Origin: Stenotrophomonas maltophilia
GTDB lineage: Bacteria > Pseudomonadota > Gammaproteobacteria > Xanthomonadales > Xanthomonadaceae
DNA length: 64,000 nt
Reading direction: 5' to 3'
Assembly (NCBI RefSeq): GCF_023518235.1
Contig: NZ_CP090423.1
Span: 744,001-808,000 of the forward strand
Position 1 is the stretch's first letter. The number at the start of each line of letters is the position of its first letter. Under the pieces are notes generated by a model. The model made no database searches. It was not told the DNA's origin and saw only the letters and a program-made list of their open reading frames with translations. The position numbers and the translations under genes are program-made. Positions 34,543 to 42,010 of the stretch are shown in pieces.

Positions 34543-34884
34543 ATGACCCTTCCGCTGGACCTGCCTGGCCTGGAAAAGGCCCCTGCCTCGTCGGTGAAGA
34601 CCCGTGGCTGGCCGAGCCTGATGCGTACCGTGCGCGAGAAGCAGGCGCTGGTCATCACCAACCACAACCACCCCGAAGCGGTGATCGTGGACATCCGCAC
34701 CTACCAGGAACTGCTGGCCAAGGCCGCCGGTGGCGATGCCGATGAGCGCAGCGAGGAACTGCTGCGCCTGCGCACCGAGTTCGACCAGACCCTGGCCGGG
34801 CTGCAGCGCGGGCAGGGCCTGGGCAAGGTGCTGGGCAAGCCGATCCGCCGCGGCCGCAAGGTGGCCCTCGGCCGCCCGCTCTGA
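34543..34884 (+). CDS. Phd/YefM-like antitoxin
   Basis: The 113-residue protein starts at 34543 (MTLPLDLPG). A Phd fold occupies residues about 15-60 (VKTRGWPSLMRTVREKQALV, ITNHNHPEAVIVDIRTYQEL), followed by an acidic/leucine helix that could wrap the toxin and a basic tail. It is 3 bases before the zeta toxin gene. Zeta toxins are classically neutralised by epsilon-type helical bundles, so pairing with a Phd-type protein is less usual. It probably represses its own promoter through the palindromes upstream. Confidence 0.82.
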   Translation: MTLPLDLPGLEKAPASSVKTRGWPSLMRTVREKQALVITNHNHPEAVIVDIRTYQELLAKAAGGDADERSEELLRLRTEFDQTLAGLQRGQGLGKVLGKPIRRGRKVALGRPL

Positions 34885-34887
34885 CCG

Positions 34888-35517
34888 ATGGGGCGGATCC
34901 TGGTACTGGCCGGCGTCAATGGCGCCGGCAAGAGTTCGCTGCTGGGCACCTGGCTGGAAGCCGACGGCCTGGCCTGGTTCAACCCCGACAGCTTCACCCG
35001 TCGCCTGGTCGAGGCCGGTTGGCCGTTGGCCGAGGCCAACGCCGAGGCGTGGCAGGAAGGCACCCGGCGGCTGCGCCAGGCCATGGCCGAGGGCAGCGAC
35101 TTCGCGTTCGAGACCACGCTGGGCGGCAACACCATTCCGCGCCTGCTGCGCGAGGCCTGCGATCACCACCAGGTGGCCATCTGGTTCTGCGGCCTGGCAA
35201 CCGTAGAGCTGCACATCGCCCGTGTCGCCGCGCGGGTGGCGGCGGGCGGCCACGATATCCCCGTGGAGAAGATCCACGCCCGCTTCGATTCGGCACGCGA
35301 GAACCTGCTGGATCTGCTGCCGTATCTGGCCGAGCTGCACGTCTACGACAACAGCGCCCCGGCCGACGCCGAAGGCTGCGTCGAGCCGCTGCCGGTGCTG
35401 GCGATGGAACACGGGCAGCTGCAGTACCCGGAGTCCGTGGCTGAGCTGCTGCACACCCCGGACTGGGCCAAGCCCATCGTGATGCGCGCCATGGAATTGA
35501 ACAGCGCGCACGACTGA
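34888..35517 (+). CDS. Zeta-type toxin (P-loop kinase)
   Basis: The 209-residue protein has the Walker A motif GVNGAGKSS at residues 9-17, a substrate-binding Asp in FNPDSFTRRL, and FETTLGGNTIPRLLREA, the zeta sheet that follows a 'FE(T/G)T' core. Zeta toxins phosphorylate UDP-N-acetylglucosamine or related sugars and block wall synthesis; the subfamily here (short, ~200 aa) is also common in chromosomes of Xanthomonadaceae. The ATG follows the antitoxin stop by three bases. Confidence 0.87.
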   Translation: MGRILVLAGVNGAGKSSLLGTWLEADGLAWFNPDSFTRRLVEAGWPLAEANAEAWQEGTRRLRQAMAEGSDFAFETTLGGNTIPRLLREACDHHQVAIWFCGLATVELHIARVAARVAAGGHDIPVEKIHARFDSARENLLDLLPYLAELHVYDNSAPADAEGCVEPLPVLAMEHGQLQYPESVAELLHTPDWAKPIVMRAMELNSAHD

Positions 35518-35529
35518 CCGCAGGGAAGT

Positions 35530-35604
35530 GTGGTGGGTGCAACCAACCGCACCGGTGGGTGCAGCCAACCGCTCTGGTGGGTGCGAACCTGGGTTCGCAC
35601 GCTT
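35530..35604. repeat. Three diverged REP-like units
   Basis: GGTGGGTGCAACCAACCGC, GGTGGGTGCAGCCAACCGCT and GGTGGGTGCGAACCTGGGTTC lie in tandem, the last forming a hairpin with its continuation GCAC. They resemble the GG(T)GGG-headed units at 39720-39840 rather than classic SMAGs. Confidence 0.6.
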
Positions 35605-35607
35605 GAA

Positions 35608-35835
35608 TCAACCCGCGCGGGCCGCCATGCCCAGCACCGTGCCGGCCAACGCAAGCCAAGCCGGCACCGTCAGCCGCCGGCTGACCAACGCCGCGCCCAC
35701 CACGGCCAGCATTGAAAACACAATGGCCAATGCCAGCAGCGGCTCGCCGCGCAGGAACTGATGGATGCAACCGGCACAGCCGGCAATGGCCAGGCTGGTG
35801 GCAAGGGAAACGGGGAACACGGAGCCAGCGTACAC
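35608..35835 (-). CDS. Small membrane protein of unknown function
   Basis: The 75-residue protein starts with GTG at 35835 (GAGG eight bases upstream). Two to three hydrophobic stretches (VFPVSLATSLAIAGCAGCI, LLALAIVFSMLAVVGAAL, WLALAGTVLGMAARA) fit a small inner-membrane protein. An AGCAGCIH cysteine/histidine motif lies at the end of the first helix. No family is recognised. It is divergent from the host-attachment-like gene. Confidence is moderate because of its size. Confidence 0.5.
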   Translation of the reverse strand: MYAGSVFPVSLATSLAIAGCAGCIHQFLRGEPLLALAIVFSMLAVVGAALVSRRLTVPAWLALAGTVLGMAARAG

Positions 35836-35997
35836 AGATGTACCTCGCGAAGATGCAGGCCATAGCGGCCGCGCAACGCGCGAATTTAGCCCCGGTTGAA
35901 GATTGCGAGGCGTGCATCACAGGCCGTGCGCGTTGCGCTTACATCGTGCTGCCTAGGCTGGAACCCACCCCACATCCACTGTCTGCTGGAGATTGCA

Positions 35998-36414
35998 ATG
36001 GCCCGTACCATTCCCGAAGGAACCCTGATTGTCGTCGCCGATGGCGGCTCGGCCCGTGTGTTCACCAACGTGGGCAGCGATCGCGAGCTCACCTTGAAGC
36101 AGGAAGGCGAACTGCGCCTGCAGGACATCAGCGCGCAGGGCATATCGGGGCAGGGCCCGGCCGGTGCCGTGCCGAAGGATATGTCCGTGTCGCAGCTCAA
36201 CGAAGCCACCTTCGCCAAACAGGTGGCCGAGCAGCTCAACGACGACGCCCTGAACAACCGTTACGCCCACCTGGTGCTGGTGGCCGACCCGACCACGCTG
36301 GGGCGCATCCGCCCGCTGCTGCACAAGGAAACCCAGGCGCGGCTGCTGGGCGATATCGCCAAGGATCTGACCAACGCCCCGCTGGCGGATATCCAGAAGG
36401 CGGTTGCCGCGTAG
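35998..36414 (+). CDS. Host attachment protein family (PF10116-like)
   Basis: The 138-residue cytosolic protein starts at 35998 with GGAG seven bases before. The start IPEGTLIVVADGGSARVFTN, a central SQLNEATFAKQVAEQLND, and YAHLVLVADPTTLGRIRPLL followed by a C-terminal TNAPLADIQKAV match the family named from an Agrobacterium protein needed for attachment to host cells. The fold resembles eRF1 domain 2/3, and the biochemical role is not settled. It is a single-gene unit; a SMAG dimer follows at 36491. Confidence 0.85.
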   Translation: MARTIPEGTLIVVADGGSARVFTNVGSDRELTLKQEGELRLQDISAQGISGQGPAGAVPKDMSVSQLNEATFAKQVAEQLNDDALNNRYAHLVLVADPTTLGRIRPLLHKETQARLLGDIAKDLTNAPLADIQKAVAA

Positions 36415-36490
36415 GCGCCTGGATAGCCACCGAACGGGTCGGCAACAACCGACGGGGGCAACCGACGGGCCGACGACGGCAACCGGCGGG

Positions 36491-36574
36491 GTAGAGCCGA
36501 CCGTTAGTCGGCTATCGCGCGAAGCGCGGGCTTCTGGCAATCACAAAGAGCAGTCGACCAACAGTCGCCTCTAC
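36491..36574. repeat. SMAG dimer after the host-attachment gene
   Basis: GTAGAGCCGACCGTTAGTCG and an inverted copy ending GTCGACCAACAGTCGCCTCT then AC flank a GCGCGAAGCGCG hairpin. The arms match the single copy at 621-644. Confidence 0.8.
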
Positions 36575-36629
36575 CCGGTCGATGCCGTCGATGCCGCCGG
36601 CATCGTCTGCCTCGCCCGCCACGAGGCCC

Positions 36630-36875
36630 TCAGTGATACGTCACCTTTTCCGCTTCCGCCCGCAGCTCCTGCAGCAGGCATCGGCCGTGCTGGCTCAGCA
36701 TCACCATCGCCACGGCAATCTGCTTGGGGTCGTAGTCCATCGGTGCCGGCGGTTTCGGCTCGGGGCCGTACTGTTCGCCAATCAGGATGGCCATGCCTTC
36801 GGCGCTGTTGAATGCCTGTTCGATACGATGGAACAGCGATTCCATGGCCGGGCTGAGCGTGCGTTCGGACGTCAT
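36630..36875 (-). CDS. Small protein of unknown function
   Basis: The 81-residue protein starts at 36875 with AAGGAG eight bases upstream, which supports it as real. It is helical and acidic (AMESLFHRIEQAFNSAEGMA, MDYDPKQIAVAMVMLSQHGR), with no signal peptide or membrane segment. I do not recognise the family; small Xanthomonadaceae-restricted proteins of this kind are common. No operon partner is present. It stands alone between SMAG elements and an unusual intergenic region. Confidence 0.55.
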   Translation of the reverse strand: MTSERTLSPAMESLFHRIEQAFNSAEGMAILIGEQYGPEPKPPAPMDYDPKQIAVAMVMLSQHGRCLLQELRAEAEKVTYH

Positions 36876-37333
36876 GCGGGCACTCCTTGGGTAGCGAAGG
36901 CCACCGCAAGGGTGGCGGGCGATGCGAGGTTGGAACCCGGAGAAACTGAAGTACTCCGATGGCCAGGCGGCCACACGCAGCGCCCGCCGTAGTCACGACA
37001 GGCAGTTCTTCAGTTTCAAACAGGGGTTCCAATCCCGGCAGCGGAGTCCCCGCTGCGGCGCCATCGTGCACACGTGGCGGCGTGGCTAACCAATTGATGA
37101 TTCTTCTTGGCTTTTCTAGTTTCCAAGGCGGAGTCTCTCAACGGAGTGTATGCAGACATCAGTTGGCGTATCAGCGCCCGTTGAAGGGAAGGAAACGACA
37201 AAAGCTATAGATTGACTGATGGCTCGGCCATGCAAATACGTGCAAATCATCAGGTCGGGCACGGCGGCCGCAGTGCAGCATGCGACAGGACTGGCTGGGT
37301 GCTAGCATCCGGCTTTCATCTGAATCGATCCAA
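36876..37333. other. Intergenic region with a long imperfect inverted repeat
   Basis: No supported gene lies here. GAAACTGAAG (36942-36951) is exactly complementary to CTTCAGTTTC (37008-37017), and the flanks GGTTGGAACC (36928) and GGTTCCAATCC (37025) extend the pairing imperfectly. From about 37085 to 37215 the DNA is distinctly AT-richer than its surroundings, and it may hold the promoter of the GH92 gene. A 23-base segment at 36983-37005 resembles one at 25650-25672. Confidence 0.5.
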
Positions 37334-39685
37334 ATGCCGATGCCCATGCTGGACCGTCGTCTCCTGATCGCTGTCGCCGCTACCGCCATGCTCGCCTCCG
37401 GCGCGGCCCTGGGGGCACCGCCGAAATCCGCCGCAGAACGCGCTTATGCCTCCGTCGACCCGTTCATCGGCACGGGCGGCGAAGGCCATACCTATCCGGG
37501 TGCGACGGTGCCGTTCGGCATGGTCCAGCTCAGCCCGGACACGCGCATCCAGCCGCGCGAGAAGGCCTACGGCTGGGCTGCGGGCTACCGCTACGACGAC
37601 AGCAGCATCGTCGGCTTCTCGCACACGCATTTTTCCGGCACCGGGCATTCCGATCTGGGCGACATCCTGGTGATGCCGTTCACCGGCACGCCCGGCCTGG
37701 AGCGCGGTGATCCAGAAAAACCTCGCAGCGGCTATGCCTCGCGCTTCCGCCACGACGACGAGAAGGCCGAGCCGGGCTACTACGCGGTCACCCTGGACGA
37801 CTACAAGGTGCGCGCCGAACTGACCACCAGTGCGCGCGTGGGTGTGCACCGCTATGCCTTCCCCAAGGGCACCGAGGCCAAGGTGCTGCTGGACATGCGC
37901 ACCAGCATGTACGACTACCCGGGCAAGATCCTGTGGTCGCGGGTGCGCGTGCGTGCTGATGGCACCGTGACCGGCTTCCGTGAAACCCGTGGCTGGGCGC
38001 CGGGCCGCCAGCTGTATTTCGCGATGCGCTTCTCGCGCCCACTGTCCGGCCACGCGCTGCACAACACCGAGCAGGACATCGTCTACAAGGGCTTCCCGCC
38101 GCCGGGCGAGAAGGACCCGGCACAGCGTGCGCAGATCGAGGGCCGGCAGCTGGTCGGCACCTTCAACTTCGGCAAGCTGGATGCACCGCTGGTGGTGAAG
38201 GTGGCGATTTCGCCGGTCAGCGAGGCTGGTGCCATCGCCAACCTCGATGCCGAAGTGGCCGACTTCGATTTCGACCGCGTGCGTGCGCAGGCCAAGCAGG
38301 AATGGACCCAGGCGCTGTCGGTGCTCGATATCGACGCGCCGGAACACGCGCGGCGCAGCGCCTACACCGCGCTGTACCACACGATGCTGGGGCCGACGCT
38401 GTTCATGGATGCCGACGGCCAGTACCGCGGCCCGGACAATGCCGTGCATCAGGCCAAGGGCTACACCAACTATTCCACGTTCTCGCTGTGGGACACCTAC
38501 CGGGCGCTGCACCCGCTGCTGACCCTGGTGCAGCCGGAAAAGCGCAACAGCGATTTCATCAATTCGATGCTGGCCCACCACCAGCACAGCCCCTACGGCA
38601 TGCTGCCGGTGTGGTCGTTCCACGGGCTGGAGGACTGGTGCATGATCGGCTACCACGCCGTGCCGGTGATCGCCGATGCCTACGTGAAGGGCATTCGTGG
38701 CTTCGATGCCGACAAGGCGCTGAAGGCGATGGTGGAGACCGCCAACTACGGCCCTTATGACGGCATCGCGCAGTACCGCGAGCTGGGTTACGTGCCGATT
38801 GATGAAGAAGGCGAAGCGGCCAGCAAGACGCTGGAATACGCGTTCGACGACTGGACCATCGCGCGCATGGCCCAGGCGATGGGCAAGACCGATGTGGCGG
38901 CAACCTTCGACAAGCGCGCCGGCAACTGGCGCAACGCCTTCGACAAGGACACCGGCTTCATGCGCGCGCGCAAGCGCGATGGCAGCTTCCGCACCCCGTT
39001 CGACCCCAGCGCCAGCGGCTACGGCACCGACTACACCGAAGGCAACGCTTGGCAGTACTCGTGGTACGTGCCGCAGGACGTGGCGGGTCTGGCCGCCGCC
39101 CATGGTGGCAGCGACAAGCTGCTGGCGCGGTTGGATGAGGTGTTCAACGCCAAGGTCGATCCTTCCATCTTCGAGCATATGGAAGACATCACCGGGCTGA
39201 TCGGCTGGTACGCGCATGGCAACGAGCCCAGCCACCATGTGGCGTATCTGTATTCGTACGCGGGCCAGCCGTGGCGCACGCAGGCCCGCCTGAAGCAGAT
39301 CATGGATACCCAGTACGCAGACCGCCCCGATGGCCTGGCCGGCAATGATGACGTGGGCCAGATGTCGGCGTGGTATGTGTTCACCGCGCTGGGTTTCTAC
39401 CCGGTGGCGCCGGGTTCGGGGGAGTACATCCTGGGCCGGCCGTTCCTGCCGAAGACCGCGATGCGCCTGCCCAACGGCAAGACCTTCACCATCGTGGCCG
39501 ATGGTCTGGATGACAAGCACACCTATGTAGGCAGTGTGAACCTCAACGGCAAGCCGCTGCAGCGCACGTTCCTGCGCCACGACGAGATTCTGGCCGGCGG
39601 CGAACTGCGCTTCAGCATGCAGGCTGAAGCGAACAAGGACTGGCCGGGGCAGGGTGCGCAGGCGCCATATTCGATGAGCCGGTGA
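37334..39685 (+). CDS. GH92-family glycoside hydrolase (exo-alpha-mannosidase type), exported
   Basis: The 783-residue protein has a signal peptide (LLIAVAATAMLASGAALG-AP) and the full GH92 architecture: N-terminal beta-sandwich (VDPFIGTGGEGHTYPGATVP, FSHTHFSGTGHSDLGD) and a C-terminal (alpha/alpha)6 barrel. The barrel has the signatures YSTFSLWDTYRALHPL, GNEPSHH and GNDDVGQMSAWYVFTALGFY. GH92 enzymes are calcium-dependent alpha-mannosidases acting on N-glycans or fungal mannans, and the conserved Glu of GNEPS and Asp of GNDD are present. A lone gene suggests scavenging of host or environmental glycans rather than a complete PUL. Three in-frame ATGs (37334, 37340, 37346) are possible starts. 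Confidence 0.93.
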   Translation: MPMPMLDRRLLIAVAATAMLASGAALGAPPKSAAERAYASVDPFIGTGGEGHTYPGATVPFGMVQLSPDTRIQPREKAYGWAAGYRYDDSSIVGFSHTHFSGTGHSDLGDILVMPFTGTPGLERGDPEKPRSGYASRFRHDDEKAEPGYYAVTLDDYKVRAELTTSARVGVHRYAFPKGTEAKVLLDMRTSMYDYPGKILWSRVRVRADGTVTGFRETRGWAPGRQLYFAMRFSRPLSGHALHNTEQDIVYKGFPPPGEKDPAQRAQIEGRQLVGTFNFGKLDAPLVVKVAISPVSEAGAIANLDAEVADFDFDRVRAQAKQEWTQALSVLDIDAPEHARRSAYTALYHTMLGPTLFMDADGQYRGPDNAVHQAKGYTNYSTFSLWDTYRALHPLLTLVQPEKRNSDFINSMLAHHQHSPYGMLPVWSFHGLEDWCMIGYHAVPVIADAYVKGIRGFDADKALKAMVETANYGPYDGIAQYRELGYVPIDEEGEAASKTLEYAFDDWTIARMAQAMGKTDVAATFDKRAGNWRNAFDKDTGFMRARKRDGSFRTPFDPSASGYGTDYTEGNAWQYSWYVPQDVAGLAAAHGGSDKLLARLDEVFNAKVDPSIFEHMEDITGLIGWYAHGNEPSHHVAYLYSYAGQPWRTQARLKQIMDTQYADRPDGLAGNDDVGQMSAWYVFTALGFYPVAPGSGEYILGRPFLPKTAMRLPNGKTFTIVADGLDDKHTYVGSVNLNGKPLQRTFLRHDEILAGGELRFSMQAEANKDWPGQGAQAPYSMSR

Positions 39686-39705
39686 TGCGTTGATGGTTGG
39701 TATGC

Positions 39706-39897
39706 GGGGATCCCCGCTTGTGGTGGGGGCCAACCAGGGTTGGCCGCTACTGGAGCATGCCTACCGAGGAACCCCGCTTTGGTAGGTGCCAACCTTGGTT
39801 GGCACGCGGGAGATCAACGGCGCCAACCAAGGCTGGCGCCTATCCAGGTACGCCGCCAACGGCAGCAGAGCGTGGGCTCGGCTCTACAGGGGGGTGT
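39706..39897. repeat. Cluster of REP-like hairpins after the GH92 gene
   Basis: The 39686-39907 gap holds GGTGGGGGCCAACCAGGGTT, then GGTAGGTGCCAACCTTGGTT with GGCACG, an inverted copy CGCCAACCAAGGCTGGCGCC ending TATCC, and a SMAG fragment ending GGGCTCGGCTCTAC (39886-39898). The second and third units can pair as a large hairpin. No gene is seen. Confidence 0.7.
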
Positions 39898-39907
39898 TCT
39901 GTAGATG

Positions 39908-41284
39908 TCAGGCGAACCGCAGGCTGACCCGTGCGCCGCCGATGGGGGCGGTATCGATCGCCAGCATCGCGCCATGCCGCTGCGCGATCTCGGCCACGAT
40001 CGCCAGCCCCAGTCCGCACCCGTCGCCTTCGCTGCTGGAACGATAGAAGCGTTCGGTGACACGTCCACGCTCGGTTTCGGTGATGCCGGGGCCATCATCG
40101 TCCACCCACACCTGCACACCGTCGGCATCCCTGCGCACCCCCAGCGTGATCACGCCGCGCACGGCGCCATAGCGCAGTGCATTGTCCACCAGGTTGCCCA
40201 GCGCCTCGCGCAATAGTTGCGGGTCTCCCTGAATCTGAACGCCTTCATCCGGGCCGTCGTAACCCAGGTCCACACCCGCGGCCAGTGCCCGGTCGGCATA
40301 GCGTTCAACCACGCCCCGGGCAAGCGAGGCCAAGTCCACCGGCTGCAATGACAGCACGCTGCCCTGCGAATCCTCGGAACGGCTCAGCATCAGCAACTGA
40401 TTGACCAGGTGTTGCAGCCGCGCCAACCCGGCCAGGGTGCCGGACAACGCCAGTTGCTGCGCGTGCGGGTCGTGCTGGCGCAGCGAACTCTCCAGTTCCA
40501 CCTGCATGGCCGCCAACGGTGTGCGCAGCTGGTGGGCGGCATTGCTGACGAAACGCCGCTGTGCGTCCTGCATCGCGTCCAGGCGTTGCAGCAGGGCGTT
40601 GTAGGCTTCCACCGCTGGCCACAGTTCGCGCGGTGCTTCCTGTGCAGGGTCCAGTGGCGCCAACGGGTCCGGGCGGGGGCTCGCCAGCCGGCGCGCGACC
40701 TGGTTGGCATGGCGTGCGGCAGCGCCGGTGCCGGACCAGGCCAGCCATGCAGCGAGCGCCAGGATCGCGGCCTGGAACGGAACGCTGGTCATCAGCAGTT
40801 TGCGCTCCAGCCGATGGCGCTTGCGCAGTGTCTCGGCCACGCGCAGGCGGATCTCATGGCCGGGCCCGGCACTGACCACCACCTCCACCATGCGTACGGC
40901 TTGGCCGCGCAGACGAGCGTCGTAGTAGACCGCGTCATTGCCGTCGGCGGCGAGCGCTGGGCGCGGCAATGCCTCGGGCAGATCCCCATACAGTCGCCCG
41001 CCGGCGGCATCGACCACCTCGCCATGCACTTCGTCGGCGGTGTCCCAGGTGAACATGCGCGAGACCGCCGGCGTGATCTCGATGGAGACGCGGTCGTCCT
41101 GCACCCTCACCAGCTCGGACAACGACATCGCCGAGTCCAGCAGCCAGCGGTCGTAGACCTGGCCGGCATAGAAGCGGGCCAGCGCGAACGAACCGACCGC
41201 GCTGCACAGCATCAGTACCAGCAGCGGCAGCCACAGGCGGCGCAGCAGCAGGCCGCGCAGGCTATGCACGCGCTCAGTCACCAC
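39908..41284 (-). CDS. Two-component sensor histidine kinase for the RND efflux operon (TctE/QseC-like)
   Basis: The 458-residue inner-membrane kinase has a membrane helix at about 13-35, a periplasmic sensor (about 36-160, similar to TctE_N), a second helix (about 166-188), a HAMP-like linker, a DHp His in NAAHQLRTPLAAM and a HATPase with N-box NLVDNALRYG and G-box DDDGPGI. It overlaps the response regulator gene by 11 bases. The pair is divergent from the TolC/adaptor/RND genes and so probably senses their substrate in the periplasm. Confidence 0.9.
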   Translation of the reverse strand: MVTERVHSLRGLLLRRLWLPLLVLMLCSAVGSFALARFYAGQVYDRWLLDSAMSLSELVRVQDDRVSIEITPAVSRMFTWDTADEVHGEVVDAAGGRLYGDLPEALPRPALAADGNDAVYYDARLRGQAVRMVEVVVSAGPGHEIRLRVAETLRKRHRLERKLLMTSVPFQAAILALAAWLAWSGTGAAARHANQVARRLASPRPDPLAPLDPAQEAPRELWPAVEAYNALLQRLDAMQDAQRRFVSNAAHQLRTPLAAMQVELESSLRQHDPHAQQLALSGTLAGLARLQHLVNQLLMLSRSEDSQGSVLSLQPVDLASLARGVVERYADRALAAGVDLGYDGPDEGVQIQGDPQLLREALGNLVDNALRYGAVRGVITLGVRRDADGVQVWVDDDGPGITETERGRVTERFYRSSSEGDGCGLGLAIVAEIAQRHGAMLAIDTAPIGGARVSLRFA

Positions 41285-41948
41285 CGGCCTCCAGGCGATA
41301 GCCGAGGCCGCGCAGCATGCGGATGCCTACGCCAGCGCGGGCCTGTTCCAGCTTGCGACGCAGGCGGCTGACATGCACCTCGATCACCGACAGGTTGGCC
41401 TCGTGGTCCCAGCTGTACAACGCGTCGAACAGGCGCTGCTTGGTCACGGTGCGACCGGGGTGCTGCATCAGCGCCTCGACCAGCGCCAGCTCGCGCGCGG
41501 TCAGCTCGACGCGCTGGCCCTCCACCTGCACCTCGTTGCGGATGCTGTCGAAGCACAAGCGGCCCAGCCGTTTCTGTGCCGGTGCATCGCTGCGCCGGCG
41601 TGACAGCGCACGCAGCCGCGCTTCCAGTTCGCCGAGCGCGAAGGGCTTTGCAAGGTAATCGTCGCCACCGCGGTCCAGCCCGAGAATGCGGTCCTCCACA
41701 CCGTCGCGTGCGGTAAGGATCAACACCGGCAGGGTGACGCCATCGTTGCGCAGCCGCGACAGCAGATCGAGTCCGTCCACGTCGGGCAGCGAGAGGTCCA
41801 GCACCATCACGTCATACGGCGCACTGGCCAGTGCCGCCGGTGCATGCAGCCCACGCGACAGGTGGTCGCACAGATGGCCGGCACCCTGCAGGGCGCGGAT
41901 CAGCCCATCGGCCAGGGCGGCGTCGTCTTCGATCAGCAGGATTCGCAT
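41274..41948 (-). CDS. OmpR/PhoB-family response regulator for the RND efflux operon
   Basis: From the ATG at 41948 (MRILLIEDDAAL) the protein has 224 residues: receiver with phosphorylated Asp in MVLDLSLPDVDGLD, conserved Lys in YLAKPFALGE, and a winged-helix DNA-binding domain (ELTARELALVEALMQHPGRT, SVIEVHVSRLRRKL). The N-terminal extension from 41975 is not needed. Its start is 62 bases from the divergent tolC-like start. Four 11-bp-phased GCAAG repeats in between, the first straddling its own 5' end, are plausible binding sites, suggesting that it controls both directions. Confidence 0.92.
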   Translation of the reverse strand: MRILLIEDDAALADGLIRALQGAGHLCDHLSRGLHAPAALASAPYDVMVLDLSLPDVDGLDLLSRLRNDGVTLPVLILTARDGVEDRILGLDRGGDDYLAKPFALGELEARLRALSRRRSDAPAQKRLGRLCFDSIRNEVQVEGQRVELTARELALVEALMQHPGRTVTKQRLFDALYSWDHEANLSVIEVHVSRLRRKLEQARAGVGIRMLRGLGYRLEAGGD

Positions 41949-41949
41949 T

Positions 41950-41987
41950 GCAAGCTTCGTGCAAGGTTGGGGCAAGTTTGGCGCAAG
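41950..41987. promoter_or_regulatory. Four 11-bp-phased GCAAG direct repeats between the regulator and efflux operon
   Basis: GCAAG occurs at 41950, 41961, 41972 and 41983, exactly one helical turn apart, within the 62-base divergent promoter. OmpR/PhoB-family regulators bind head-to-tail on direct repeats spaced 10-11 bp, so two dimers could occupy this array. Confidence 0.65.
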
Positions 41988-42010
41988 TGCGTCACCTTAA
42001 CGTGACGTGC

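Noticed and set aside
36959..37210. 83-codon open frame in the gap before the GH92 gene
   Set aside because: No ribosome site and no domain; it overlaps the inverted repeat and is more likely non-coding.
37316..39733. 805-codon minus-strand frame opposite the GH92 gene
   Set aside because: The plus strand carries all GH92 signatures; the minus frame has none and extends into repeats.
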